A DNA stretch of 64,000 bases from Brevibacterium sp. S111 (GCF_004745075.1 NZ_RHFH01000008.1:1-64000), one strand, 5' to 3'; shown: positions 8,711-17,954, numbered from the stretch's first letter. Program-made: numbers and translations. Notes: generated by a model not told the origin, from the letters alone.

Positions 8711-9510
8711 GCACCGTCTCCATCACAGCCACCAGTTCTGAGAGACGCCCAGCGGGGCTACTACGGCACAGCCTGATCCTGGCCCGCCGGAGCCTGGCCA
8801 AGTCCGCCAGGAACCCCGGCGCACTGGTCAACGGAGTCGTCACACCAGCGATCTTCCTGCTGCTGTTCGTCTACCTGTTCGGCGGCTCAGTAGCAGGCTC
8901 CACCGACGACTACCTGCTCTATCTCTTCCCCGGAATCGTGGTCATGGGCGCAGGACTCTCAGGGATGCTGTCCAGCGGCCTGAGCATCAACATCGACATG
9001 AAGAAAGGCGTCTTCGACCGATTCCGCAGCCTGCCCATTGGACGATCAGCACCACTGCTCGGGTCGATCATGGCAGACATGGTGCGCTACGTCATCGCCA
9101 TCGCTTTGCTGTTCGGTATCGGCTACCTCATGGGCTTCCGCGTCCAGACGGATACCGGATCAGCCTTGGCTGCAGTCGCGCTCGTGCTCGCGTTCGGATT
9201 CTGCCTGAGTTGGGTGACGGTGTTCCTCGGGGTGCTGGTCAAAGACGAGGGCGCAGTCATGGCGTTCGCGTTCATCGTCTTCATCCCACTCATGCTCGGT
9301 TCCAGTCTCGCGGCCCCCATTGACACGCTCCCTGAATGGCTCCAAGCCTGGGCGAACGTCAACCCCGTTACTCACGCGATGGACGCTGCCCGAGCACTGC
9401 TGGCCGGTGTGCCGACTGGAAACTCGATCATCCAGACCATCCTCTGGTCGGCTGGAATCTTGATCGCTTTCTGCCCGCTGGCGATCGCTGCTTACAACCG
9501 CAAACGTTGA
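8707..9510 (+). CDS. ABC-2 type permease, DrrB type
   Basis: The 267-residue protein has six predicted membrane segments, starting with TPAIFLLLFVYLFGG near residue 52 and ending IAFCPLAIAAYN. The central YLFPGIVVMGAGLSGML block and VNPVTHAMDAARALL near the end are characteristic of DrrB-like permeases. ATG 8707 overlaps the ATPase stop (ATGA). It would form the membrane half of the exporter. Confidence 0.88.
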   Translation: MSTVSITATSSERRPAGLLRHSLILARRSLAKSARNPGALVNGVVTPAIFLLLFVYLFGGSVAGSTDDYLLYLFPGIVVMGAGLSGMLSSGLSINIDMKKGVFDRFRSLPIGRSAPLLGSIMADMVRYVIAIALLFGIGYLMGFRVQTDTGSALAAVALVLAFGFCLSWVTVFLGVLVKDEGAVMAFAFIVFIPLMLGSSLAAPIDTLPEWLQAWANVNPVTHAMDAARALLAGVPTGNSIIQTILWSAGILIAFCPLAIAAYNRKR

Positions 9511-9686
9511 TAGTCGCACCGTTACCTCACCCGGCTGCGCTGCGGGCCATAGCCGACAAGCACTCACCCTTACCAGTCGCCCGACCCACCGCCGCGCCAG
9601 ACTCGTCACCGATCTCAAACTTCTGGATGTACGGGGTTCTGCGGAGTCACAAAGCCAGCAGCTCTTGACTGGCGACTTCCTTGATT

Positions 9687-9827
9687 ATGGACAAGAGGAA
9701 GAAGTCCACAGCGATCGTTGGACCCGTGCCGCCTTTGGTGACCACCGATGCTGAGCGAGAACTGTCCGACACCATCTCGTGCTTTCTGGCTCAGCTACGC
9801 GATCTGCCATCGGAGAGACGCCGTTGA
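9687..9827 (+). CDS. possible small protein, unrecognised
   Basis: A 46-residue frame opens at ATG 9687 and starts with a basic MDKRKKST stretch followed by a short amphipathic region. There is no clear Shine-Dalgarno sequence and no recognised family. It is the only plausible coding content of the 347-bp gap between the permease and the AraC gene. It may be the remnant of a larger gene. Confidence 0.25.
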   Translation: MDKRKKSTAIVGPVPPLVTTDAERELSDTISCFLAQLRDLPSERRR

Positions 9828-9857
9828 CAGAGGTCTGCATGACTTACAGGCAGTCGG

Positions 9858-10868
9858 ATGAAAGCCGGAGGTAACGGCTTCCAGCCTCTGCTGGCGCGCA
9901 CTCACACGATCCATCGCCCTATCGGGCCGCTGGCGTATGACTGCGTGAAGGTCATCATTGTCAGAGATGGATCAGCGATCTTGTTCAGTGAGTTCGGGCA
10001 GAAGCCGGTGCGCCCCGGCGACGTGATCCTGCTCGGACCGAACGTCCTCTGCGGTTCCGAGCCCGAAGGTCACATCACGGTCACCACGATCTACGCGGAC
10101 ACGGACTATGTGATCGATCAGGCGTTCTGGCAGTACGCCGGCATCGTCTACGACCGGCTGGATGCGCCGGTGTTCGTCAAGGAGACCTTCACCGAGCCGG
10201 CGCAGATCATCCGCCTCGGCGAGCAGCACGCGGGGCTGCTCATGCCGTGGCTGGATGAGCTTGTCGGGCTCAGCCTCGATGACGCGCACGCCCGGTTCCA
10301 TCGGATGCAGGCACTCTGGTTCAACGTGATGGATCGCATCGCCCCGCACATCCGAGTGACCGACCATCGGGTCTCGCCCTCGCAGCGGGCGCGGAGCCTG
10401 CCGGTGCATCCGCGAGTGCGGCGCTTCGCCCCGACACGGGCGGAGGCCGACATGGTGCGTGCCGCGCTCAGCGGCGCGATCGCCAACCCCTGGACGCTGG
10501 ATGATCTCTCCGAGATGGTGCATCTATCCACCAAGCAGGTCGCACGGGTGTTCACCGACGCCTACGGGAAGACACCGCTGGCGTATCTGACGATGCTGCG
10601 GGTCGAGGAGATGGCGCGGCTGCTGCGGGAGACCGATCTGACGATCGAGCAGGCGGGCCGCAAAGTCGGATGGCAGTCACGCAACCGCGCCTCCGAAGCC
10701 TTCCGACAGGCGACAGGCCTGACCCCGAGCCGCTACCGGATCATGCTGGCTACGCAGTACCGCCGCCATCACGACCAGCCCCGCGGCATCGCCGGTTCGA
10801 CTACAGCGTGCGTCCCAGGCCTGTCCCACTCGGGCGTCGAGACTGTCCAGAATCGAAGGTCGAGCTGA
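9858..10868 (+). CDS. AraC-family transcriptional regulator
   Basis: Residues ~10-150 form a cupin-like sensor (RPGDVILLGPNVLCG). Residues ~200-295 carry the two AraC helix-turn-helix motifs: SEMVHLSTKQVARVFTDAYG, then LTIEQAGRKVGWQSRNRASE with the family ending FRQATGLTPSRYR. The last ~40 residues are probably unstructured and overlap the convergent gene at 10801. It is the first gene of the conjugative-element backbone. Its targets are unknown, but it could control the element or its cargo. Confidence 0.85.
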   Translation: MKAGGNGFQPLLARTHTIHRPIGPLAYDCVKVIIVRDGSAILFSEFGQKPVRPGDVILLGPNVLCGSEPEGHITVTTIYADTDYVIDQAFWQYAGIVYDRLDAPVFVKETFTEPAQIIRLGEQHAGLLMPWLDELVGLSLDDAHARFHRMQALWFNVMDRIAPHIRVTDHRVSPSQRARSLPVHPRVRRFAPTRAEADMVRAALSGAIANPWTLDDLSEMVHLSTKQVARVFTDAYGKTPLAYLTMLRVEEMARLLRETDLTIEQAGRKVGWQSRNRASEAFRQATGLTPSRYRIMLATQYRRHHDQPRGIAGSTTACVPGLSHSGVETVQNRRSS

Positions 10869-11487
10869 ACGGGTTCGGGAGCCGTCTGCGCTTCCCGCCC
10901 TGGTTGCGCAACTGCTCGATTTGACGCTGCTGCGCCGTAACGCGCTCGTTCAAGCTCTCCTGGCTGCCGTGCAGTTGCACGAGCTGCTGGCTGAGTGTGG
11001 CGTTCACTTCTTCCAGTCGTTGCGCAAGCGCCGCTTCAGCCGGCGCGGTTGCGACGGGTTGCATCTCCGCATTGACCGCAACGGCCTCGTCCAGCGCATC
11101 CGCGGCAGAAGCCTGGGTCAGGCGGCGGTGCGCGATGCGGCAGAACATCGCCGTGCGCGCGACCTCAGGGGAAAGGCCATCGGGGTAAGCCTCTGACAGG
11201 GCGTCTTCGATGAGCTGGATGCTCGGAAGGGTCAGCAGAACCGGAGCGGTGCTCTCGAACGCGGCGGCGAGAGATGCGCAGTCCTCGCCGACAGTGATGT
11301 GACCGTCGATCATCTTCTCCACCTGCGGCGTGATGCCCGCTGGGTCGGGTTCGCCCGGCTCGGGGAGGACGTGCGAGTCCCAGAGGTCGGCGCCGATGTC
11401 CTCGCGGTAGTTCCCGTAACGGCGCAGCTCCTGAGCCACCGCGCTCCGCTCGTCCTCGGCCAACACGAGCATCATCTGCTCCGCCAT
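10801..11487 (-). CDS. conserved-looking hypothetical with C-terminal coiled coil
   Basis: From ATG 11487 (MAEQMMLVL) the protein is 228 residues; a longer frame runs to 11580, but GAGGAGACC just before 11487 acts as a Shine-Dalgarno sequence. Residues ~100-140 are alanine-rich helices. Residues ~150-200 form a clear coiled coil (LAQRLEEVNATLSQQLVQLH, then NERVTAQQRQIEQLRNQ), and the tail is basic (GGKRRRLPNPFSS). I do not recognise the family. It is convergent with the AraC gene and overlaps its 3' end by 68 bp. Confidence 0.6.
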   Translation of the reverse strand: MAEQMMLVLAEDERSAVAQELRRYGNYREDIGADLWDSHVLPEPGEPDPAGITPQVEKMIDGHITVGEDCASLAAAFESTAPVLLTLPSIQLIEDALSEAYPDGLSPEVARTAMFCRIAHRRLTQASAADALDEAVAVNAEMQPVATAPAEAALAQRLEEVNATLSQQLVQLHGSQESLNERVTAQQRQIEQLRNQGGKRRRLPNPFSSTFDSGQSRRPSGTGLGRTL

Positions 11488-11744
11488 GACGGTCTCCTCT
11501 ACGCCCGCACGACGCGTGCCGGCACGACCCTTCGACACCCAGGTGATCGGCTCCCTCCCGACCAGACTGCACCGTGTCAACCTAGGTTTCCCGCGATCTG
11601 CAAGAGGTGTGATCCCTCGTGGAGGGGTGCTGGTCGAGCACGTCTGGAAGGTCGGTGCGGGCCGGCCTTCGGGGTGCGCGGGGCGGTGTCGCTGGGCTGC
11701 TGAGGCGCGGCGCGCTGGCGCTGGGCCGGCGGATTCGGGGATGC

Positions 11745-11753
11745 GTGCACCTG
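11745..11753 (+). promoter_or_regulatory. GTGCACCTG leader motif, copy 1
   Basis: GTGCACCTGGCAGG lies 81 bp upstream of the methyltransferase start at 11826. It is the first of eight copies restricted to 11.7-31.7 kb. The surrounding 11588-11825 gap shows no gene. Confidence 0.6.
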
Positions 11754-12262
11754 GCAGGTGTTCTCCCGGCGTGGGGCTCCGCGCGGGGCCTGGTGCCGGG
11801 TCTCCACCGACCTGCCGGAGCCCTCATGCCTCACGCTGCCACCCCTGCCCGCCGACGCTGGAAGATCGGTTCGCTGTTCAGCGGGTACGGCGGTCTCGAC
11901 CTCGCCGCCGAGCACTGCTTCGACGCGGAGACGGTCTGGTTCTCCGAGCTCAACGACCCCGTCGCTGGCGTCTTCGCCCACCACTGGCCGGATGCCCCGA
12001 ACCTGGGAGACATCACCGACGTGGACTGGAGCGAGGTCGCACCGGTCGATGTGCTCTCGGGAGGGTTCCCGTGCCAGGACATCTCGACGGTCGGGAAGAT
12101 GGCCGGTCTCGCGCCCGGCACCCGCTCGGGGCTGTGGTCGTTCATGGCTGAGGCGATCGAGGCGCTGCAACCCGGTTCGTGGTGATCGAGAACGTGCGCG
12201 GGCTGCTGTCTGCCCGCGCGGCCCGTCCCGAGATGCAAGGAGCAACCCCCGATGAACGCAAC

Positions 12263-12276
12263 CCCGCAGACGCAAC
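12263..12276 (+). repeat. target-site duplication, left copy
   Basis: CCCGCAGACGCAAC directly abuts the left end of the insertion element and is repeated at 13727-13740. Confidence 0.85.
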
Positions 12277-13726
12277 TGTGATGTCTCGGGTCATCGGTGA
12301 CAGTTCTGCCTCAGGACATAGGTAACGTTTCGTGTCTCAGGACTTCGGTGACGGTTTGGTCCGTGATCTCCAGCCGCGGGACTTTCCGTTGCCCACGTAG
12401 CGGACACCGGGCTCGGGCAGCGAGTGCTCGATGAGCAGCTCCCCAGTTTGGGTGTCGAAGAAGCTGATCGTGTAGGAATCGATGATGACGTGCACGTGCT
12501 CACCGGCACGGTCGCGCCCGATCTGGTAGGCAACATCTCGGACCGTCACTCCACCGGTCACCCGCACTTTCCGCAGATACTCGCCCGGTCTGGCAGGCGG
12601 CGCAGTCTCGCGTCTCAGCGACTCCTTGGCCAGCGTGCCGGCCGGAGGGTCCGGGAACACGGGATCGACAAGCACTGGCTGCGGACGCGGAGGCTCGGCG
12701 ACCTCAGTCGCCTCCCACGCGGCTTGCGGGGTGATCCTGCCCGGAAGCCCTTGGTGGCCCCGCTCGGTGTTATAGATGACATCGAACCGGTCAACCTGCT
12801 CCTGCAGCTCGGCGACCGACTCGGCCAGGGACTGCTTGTCGAGCCACCGGAACAGAGTCTGGTGAAACCTTTCGTTCTTGCCCTGTGTGGTGGGTCGACC
12901 GGGCTTTCCGGTGATCGCCTCGACGCCGAGCGAGGTGGCGTAGGTGACGAGCTGTCCTTCCCAGCCCCGCCGGGACGGGTTCAGCGCCATCCCGTTATCG
13001 GTCAGCAGGCGCTGGGGCACCCCACGCGAAGCGACGCCCTTGTTGAAGACCGCCAGAGCGCCCACGCTGGTCTCGCCACCTGCGACCTGGGAAGCGACCG
13101 CGACCCGGGAATGGTCGTCCTCGAGCTGGAAGATCACGCACTTGCGGCCCCAGGTGAGGACGTACTCGGTGGCGTCCAGCTGCCAACACGCGTTCGGCGC
13201 GGGATAGACGAACCTGCGGTAGGCGGCCCTCGGCTTCTTCCTCGGTTCGAAACGAGCGACACCGGCCTCGCGGAAGATCCGTGCCAGCGAAGCAATCGCG
13301 GGAGCGCCCATGCTCATCGCTTCCATCTTGTCATGCACGCTGATCGGTCCGTGATCCAGCCCCGAGGCCTCCAGTGAGGCGCGCACGTGAAGGGCGTGTT
13401 GTTTGGTCTCCTCTGTGATCCGGGTGGGGTTGGTCTGCGGGCGGCGTGAGCGAGGTTCCAGCACTGCGGCGGGGCCCTCTGTGTCCGCTCTCTTCCGCAG
13501 CGCGTAGAACGTCTTACGAGAGATGCCATGCTCCGCGCAGAACGTGCTCACCGCCCCACGTGGAGCATCATCGGGCCACCGGGCGATAGCGAGACGGACA
13601 CGAGGCTCAACAGGCTGATTTCTACTCATCCACCCATCAGAGCGGTAGAAGTGTCACCACCAACACCGCCCACAGTGTCACCGATGTCCTGAGGTAGAAC
13701 TGTTACCGAAGTCCTGCGACATAACA
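12277..13726 (-). mobile_element. complete IS481-family insertion sequence
   Basis: The 1,450-bp element begins TGTGATGTC and ends in the complement of TGTTATGTCGC. The terminal ~50 bp are inverted repeats of each other with about ten mismatches, sharing blocks such as ACAGTTCT and CCTCAGGACAT. It is bounded by a perfect 14-bp direct repeat. It carries one transposase gene on the minus strand, and lies inside the cytosine methyltransferase gene in the opposite orientation. Confidence 0.92.
12337..13629 (-). CDS. IS481-family transposase
   Basis: The 430-residue protein has an N-terminal HTH (AVSTFCAEHGISRKTFYAL) and a DDE integrase core: first Asp in CWQLDATEY, second in LLTDNG, Glu in QGKNERFHQTL. 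A C-terminal domain of about 130 residues follows. Length and motif spacing fit IS481. It appears intact, so the element may be active. The start at 13629 has no strong Shine-Dalgarno sequence, which is common for transposases. Confidence 0.92.
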   Translation of the reverse strand: MSRNQPVEPRVRLAIARWPDDAPRGAVSTFCAEHGISRKTFYALRKRADTEGPAAVLEPRSRRPQTNPTRITEETKQHALHVRASLEASGLDHGPISVHDKMEAMSMGAPAIASLARIFREAGVARFEPRKKPRAAYRRFVYPAPNACWQLDATEYVLTWGRKCVIFQLEDDHSRVAVASQVAGGETSVGALAVFNKGVASRGVPQRLLTDNGMALNPSRRGWEGQLVTYATSLGVEAITGKPGRPTTQGKNERFHQTLFRWLDKQSLAESVAELQEQVDRFDVIYNTERGHQGLPGRITPQAAWEATEVAEPPRPQPVLVDPVFPDPPAGTLAKESLRRETAPPARPGEYLRKVRVTGGVTVRDVAYQIGRDRAGEHVHVIIDSYTISFFDTQTGELLIEHSLPEPGVRYVGNGKSRGWRSRTKPSPKS

Positions 13727-13740
13727 CCCGCAGACGCAAC
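13727..13740 (+). repeat. target-site duplication, right copy
   Basis: Second copy of CCCGCAGACGCAAC, directly after the right end of the insertion sequence. Removing the IS and one copy restores a continuous methyltransferase-like reading path. Confidence 0.85.
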
Positions 13741-14666
13741 CGTGCAGGACGCAACCGCAACCCTTCGCAATCTGGAATCCGACCGATGGGGTGTGGGAGA
13801 CCAGTCAGCTCGACCTCTTCGGGCGCTCGGCGCCGTTCTCGGGGATTTGGCCGACCTCGGGCTTCATGCACGATGGCTCGGCCTACCGGCTTCCCGCGTC
13901 GGCGCTGCGCACAATCGCTTCCGGGTCTTCATCCTCGCCTACCGTGACGGCGCTGTTTCGGACGCCGCTGGCCTCGGACTCCTCGCGGGGCGGGGAGAGC
14001 CTGGACCAGGTGCGAGCGCGGCGGGGCACGATCGCCCTGTCGCATCAGATCATCGACTTCGCCCTGCACCGGCCGGATGGCTCGCCGGCCAGGCGGAACG
14101 AGTCGGAGACCCTGTTCGCGTTGATCGAGAGCATCTTCGCCGATGGGGGCGATACGCCTACGCCATCGCCCGGTGGGAGCACATCACCGGACGATGCGTC
14201 CCCGCGCCAGCGCTCGTGACCAAGGAGCAGATGCCGCGTCCAGCGCCGGAGTTCGTGGAATGGTTCATGGGCTTGCCGTCGGCCTGGGTCACGGGCCCCG
14301 AGCACGAACTGACACCGAATCAGCAGATCACCGCGCTGGGCAACGGGGTGCTGCCGCTCCAAGCGCTGACCGCGATCCAGGCGCTGACACCCGAGGGCGA
14401 ATGACGCCGGACGCCGAGGGCTGCCCAGGTTCAGGACGTCGCCACCAGCCTTCAAGACCCCATCTCCGGGCTCCGTCACTGCGGCGCCCGGAGGGCTGGT
14501 AGGCCGGATTGTCCAAGGGTCAGGTGCAGCCGTTGTTCCTGATGGCCAACCTACCGATCTTGTTGTTCGCTGACCGTCTCGACTCGCCGGGTACGCCTGA
14601 CTCACCTCGCAGGTGCAGGGCCAGCCACCGCTCCTGGTGGCTGGCCTACCGGGAGGAGGCTGCACG

Positions 14667-15761
14667 ATGGCGACGAGGCAGGAGGAGGCCCGCCAGGCGC
14701 GGGAGGCGAAGCTCGACGAGCTCCACGAGAAGCTGACCGGCGCGGTCGAGCAGCTGGTCACGGGTGAGGACTGGGCCGATGCGCTGACGTTCGCCGCGAG
14801 GTTCCGGTCGCGCTCGTTCAACAACGTGATGCTCATCTGGGAGGCTCACGGGGCCAACTACGAAGCCGGAAACGTGCCCTCGCCGTTCCCCACGTATGTC
14901 GCCGGATACAAGCAGTGGCAGCAACTCGGCCGGCAGGTCGAGAAGGGCCAGGGCGGGTATCAGATCCTCGCTCCGGTCACCGGCAGGTTCGCCTCTGCGA
15001 ACCCCTCGGACCCCGCCTCGTGGTATCGGCTGAATCGTGGCGAGAAGCCCAAGCCGGGCGAGGTGGTGCGCTCGCGGATGGTCGGGGTGCGTCCGGCCTA
15101 CGTCTGGGATGTCTCGCAGACCGCCGGTGACCCGATCCCCGAGCCGCCGGAGCCGGCCCTGCTGGAGGGTGAGGCACCGGACGGGCTTTGGGAGGGGCTG
15201 GCCGGGCAGGTGGAGGCCGCCGGGTACGAGCTGGTGCGGGTGCCGCATGAGGGCATGATCGACGGCGCCAACGGGCGGACGAGCTTCACCGAGCGGTGGG
15301 TCGCGGTGCGCGAGAACATGGACCCCGCCGCACAGGTGAAGACACTGGCTCACGAGCTTGCCCATGTGCTGCTGCACGACCCCGACCAAGAGGACGCCCG
15401 CCAGCACCGCGGGATCGCCGAGGTCGAAGCCGAATCCGTCGCGCTCATGATCGGCGCTGCCCACGGAATGGACACCACCGGGTACACGATCCCGTACGTG
15501 GCCGGGTGGGCGGTGAACGTCGACGGCAAAGAGCCCGTCGAGATCGTCAAGGCCACCGGGGAACGAGTGCGCAAGGCCGCCGCCGGGATTCTCGACCAGC
15601 TCGACACCGCCCAGGTGCCCGATGGCACCCCGCCGGGTCTGACCCGCGAGATTCCGGACCGCAAGCTCCCGGAGCAGCGCTCGCCAGAACGAGGAGTGGA
15701 GCCGTTGCCTGAACCCGAGCGCGGCCGCGAGCGGTCTGGTGTCCAGGGGCGGGGGCTGTGA
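14667..15761 (+). CDS. ArdC-like antirestriction protein with metallopeptidase domain
   Basis: The 364-residue protein has an N-terminal ArdC ssDNA-binding-like domain (residues ~25-140, with SFNNVMLIWEAHG and FPTYVAGYKQWQQLG) and a C-terminal ImmA/IrrE-type zinc peptidase with HELAH at 229-233. The last ~50 residues are Pro/Glu/Arg-rich and disordered. GGGAGGAGG lies 7 nt before ATG 14667, which decides the start over an upstream in-frame ATG at 14613. Proteins of this type protect incoming conjugative DNA. It overlaps the Prim-Pol gene by one base. Confidence 0.85.
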   Translation: MATRQEEARQAREAKLDELHEKLTGAVEQLVTGEDWADALTFAARFRSRSFNNVMLIWEAHGANYEAGNVPSPFPTYVAGYKQWQQLGRQVEKGQGGYQILAPVTGRFASANPSDPASWYRLNRGEKPKPGEVVRSRMVGVRPAYVWDVSQTAGDPIPEPPEPALLEGEAPDGLWEGLAGQVEAAGYELVRVPHEGMIDGANGRTSFTERWVAVRENMDPAAQVKTLAHELAHVLLHDPDQEDARQHRGIAEVEAESVALMIGAAHGMDTTGYTIPYVAGWAVNVDGKEPVEIVKATGERVRKAAAGILDQLDTAQVPDGTPPGLTREIPDRKLPEQRSPERGVEPLPEPERGRERSGVQGRGL

Positions 15762-16693
15762 TGGCCGCCCGGAGCAGGTTCACTGCCGCGGTGGCGCGGA
15801 TGGATGCCTCCTGGACGCTGCCGCGGGCCGCGGCGGCATTCGCTGAGGCGGGGGTGCCGGTGTTCCCGTGCGCGCCGGAGGGCAAGCAGCCGATCACCCG
15901 GCGCGGGTTCCACGATGCGACCGCGGACACGGCGCAGGTGCAGGCGTGGTGGTCGCGGTTCCCGGCCGCGAACATCGGGATGCCCACCGGCGCCCGCAGC
16001 GGCGTGGTCGTCATGGACGTCGATGTGCACGGCGTCAACGGCTACGACGCCCTGCGCCGAGCGCGCCGGTCCGGGCTGGTGAACGGGTGGGAGACGATGG
16101 TGCGCTCACCGACCGGTGGCTTGCACATCTACTACCCGGCCGGGAGCGGCGAGCAGCCATCGTGGCAGGCCGGGAAAGCGGGGATCGACTTCCGCGGGGA
16201 TCGCGGTTATATCATCGTCCCGCCCTCGCGCCGCCGGATCGACGGCGAGAGCGTGCTCTACCACCCCACCTCCTTCGCCCCGACCGACAGCCGGCCCCTG
16301 GACGCGCAGCGCCTGCGCGAGTTCCTGACCCCGCCCCGGCCCCGCCCGAAGGGGGTATGCCGGGATGGGGCGGCGCCGGTAGATGCGCAGCGGATGGCGT
16401 CATGGTTGGGCGGACAGAGCACGGATCGGAATCTCAAACTGTTCTGGGCCGCGTGCCGTCTGGCCGAGGGCAACGTGCCCGAGGACGAGGCACTGGATGC
16501 GTTCGTCCGCGTGGAGCAACCTGACTTCGGGGAGCGGGAGATCACCCGCACCGTCCAGTCGGCCTACCGCACCATCGCCACCGGGCCCCGAGGAACGCGT
16601 GGCCCCGAGACGCCATTGGCCGGGGCAGCCAGCGACCTCCTCACACCCGTCAAGGCAGACAGGCCGGCGTCGATGGGCAGGGGGCTGGGATGA
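15761..16693 (+). CDS. bifunctional DNA primase/polymerase (Prim-Pol)
   Basis: The 310-residue protein has the archaeo-eukaryotic Prim-Pol domain over residues ~20-185: PVFPCAPEGKQPI, metal-binding MDVDVHG with Asp86 and Asp88, and SPTGGLHIYYP. A helical C-terminal region (ASWLGGQSTDRNLKLFWAA) follows. Such proteins start replication of actinobacterial plasmids and integrative elements after excision or transfer. Start ATG 15761 lies in TGATG with the upstream stop; GTG 15758 is an alternative. It is co-transcribed with ardC-like and DUF2637 genes. Confidence 0.9.
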   Translation: MAARSRFTAAVARMDASWTLPRAAAAFAEAGVPVFPCAPEGKQPITRRGFHDATADTAQVQAWWSRFPAANIGMPTGARSGVVVMDVDVHGVNGYDALRRARRSGLVNGWETMVRSPTGGLHIYYPAGSGEQPSWQAGKAGIDFRGDRGYIIVPPSRRRIDGESVLYHPTSFAPTDSRPLDAQRLREFLTPPRPRPKGVCRDGAAPVDAQRMASWLGGQSTDRNLKLFWAACRLAEGNVPEDEALDAFVRVEQPDFGEREITRTVQSAYRTIATGPRGTRGPETPLAGAASDLLTPVKADRPASMGRGLG

Positions 16694-17514
16694 ACGCGCT
16701 CTGGGGCCGCCGGTGGGCGGTGGTCGCCGCGGCATCGGGCACGGTGCTGATCGGCGGCGGCGCGTTCTGGCTGAGCTTCGTCGCCCTGGCCGATCTGGCG
16801 GTGCGCTCGGGCATCGACGCGGGGCAGGCGTGGATATGGCCGCTGCTGGTCGATGGGCTGATCGTCGTCGCCACCGTCGCGGTCGTCGCCCTCGACCGGC
16901 ACCGCTCGGCCTGGTATCCGTGGGCACTGCTCATCGCCGGCGCGCTGGTGTCGGTGACTGCGAACGCCGCCCACGCGATCGTGGCCGCCACCGCGTCCGT
17001 GCCGGGCCTGCTGGCCGCGACCGTCGCGGCCGTCCCGCCGCTGGTGCTGCTGGCGTCCACGCATCTGACCGTCGTCCTCACCCGCTCCACCAAGCCCCCC
17101 GAGGCCTCGACACCGCTGGCGGACGCGCTGGCCCGCGCACCGCGTCCGGCGCTGACCGAGGAGATGAGCGCGAGCCTCGTCGCACAGGTCGATCCTGTCC
17201 GGCCGCCGGAGCTGCCCGAGCGCGTTGCGCCAGCCGGCACCGAGCCAGAGACACCGCAGCCCCAGCCTCAACCTCAGGATGAGCCCGCCCTGACGCCGAC
17301 GCCTGAACCGTCGGAGCCGGTGGGGGCCGGCCCGGGCCGTCGGGAGCGGGCAGAGGCGCTGCGTGAGGCGGGGTGGTCGAACAAGGCGATCGCCCGCGAG
17401 CTCGGCGTGCACGCCTCGACGGTTGGCCGCTGGTTCCCCCGGACCCCCGGCCCGGAGACCACGAAGGAAGAAGACAAGGAGAAGGAGTCTGATCATGAAC
17501 CCCAACGAGTATGA
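16690..17514 (+). CDS. DUF2637 membrane protein with C-terminal HTH
   Basis: The 274-residue protein has four hydrophobic segments in the first ~125 residues (VVAAASGTVLIGGGAFWLSF, WIWPLLVDGLIVVATVAVVA and two more) that fit DUF2637. A Pro/Glu/Gln-rich linker follows, then an HTH near residue 218-243 (EALREAGWSNKAIARELG, then HASTVGRWF). DUF2637 proteins are common on actinobacterial plasmids and ICEs and are linked to transfer or spread. ATGA overlap with the Prim-Pol stop shows operon structure. A membrane-anchored DNA-binding role is inference. Confidence 0.8.
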   Translation: MNALWGRRWAVVAAASGTVLIGGGAFWLSFVALADLAVRSGIDAGQAWIWPLLVDGLIVVATVAVVALDRHRSAWYPWALLIAGALVSVTANAAHAIVAATASVPGLLAATVAAVPPLVLLASTHLTVVLTRSTKPPEASTPLADALARAPRPALTEEMSASLVAQVDPVRPPELPERVAPAGTEPETPQPQPQPQDEPALTPTPEPSEPVGAGPGRRERAEALREAGWSNKAIARELGVHASTVGRWFPRTPGPETTKEEDKEKESDHEPQRV

Positions 17515-17884
17515 GCATCCGGCCCGGCGCACACCGGCGCCTGAGGAGGCACGGCCCGACCCGGTGGAGGCGACGGGCGCACCCGATGCGATCCAGGCCG
17601 CCGACGTCGACCGCAAGCCCAACGCGGAGGCTGTTGATCCGGCGAAGCGGAAGGCCCGCGGGGTCGATTGGTTGCGCTCCTCGGACCTGCTGGCCCGTGG
17701 CAGCGGGGTCATCTCGCGCCTGGCCATCGACTTCGATGCCCATCTGGCCCACAAGGCCCATGATCCGCTGGCCCGCGGCGTCAAGGACGTGGCCTCCCGT
17801 GCGCGGGAGCTGCCGCCGATCTCGGCGTTCGGACGCGGCACCAGTCACGACAGCGCCGGGCGCGGCCCGGTCGGGATGAGCTGA
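17495..17884 (+). CDS. small hypothetical protein of the element
   Basis: ATG 17495 has AAGGAG 7 nt upstream and overlaps the end of the DUF2637 gene by 20 bp. The 129-residue product begins with a Pro/Glu-rich disordered half and ends with a helical segment (LLARGSGVISRLAIDFDAHL). I do not recognise it. Position suggests a role tied to DUF2637 or replication. Confidence 0.6.
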   Translation: MNPNEYEHPARRTPAPEEARPDPVEATGAPDAIQAADVDRKPNAEAVDPAKRKARGVDWLRSSDLLARGSGVISRLAIDFDAHLAHKAHDPLARGVKDVASRARELPPISAFGRGTSHDSAGRGPVGMS

Positions 17885-17954
17885 GGTGACCGGCCATGAC
17901 GACCACCGTGCCCGCCGATCTCGCAGGCCGCGCTTCGCGCGGTGGGGCGGGGTC

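Larger units (their letters stand above)
11826..14404 (+). pseudogene. C5-cytosine DNA methyltransferase, frameshifted and split by an IS
   Basis: The pieces of a DNA (cytosine-5) methyltransferase are in order but in different frames. Motif I IGSLFSGYGGLDLAAE and the catalytic motif IV GGFPCQDIS are in the first frame (11826-12185). Motif VI VIENVRGLLSA follows in a second frame after a shift near 12172. After the insertion element, LDLFGRSAPFSGIWPTSG and PLASDSSRGGESL run in the frame of 13791-14219. Motif X region TPNQQITALGNGVLPLQA needs another shift near a GGGGG run at about 14150. With at least two internal frameshifts plus a 1,450-bp insertion it cannot make an intact enzyme. It originally probably protected the element from host restriction, next to the ArdC-like gene. 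Confidence 0.85.

Noticed and set aside
14613..14666. Upstream in-frame ATG for the ArdC-like protein, and its GGTGCAGGGCC as a ninth leader motif
   Set aside because: GGGAGGAGG sits just before ATG 14667, and the sequence lacks GTGCACCT.
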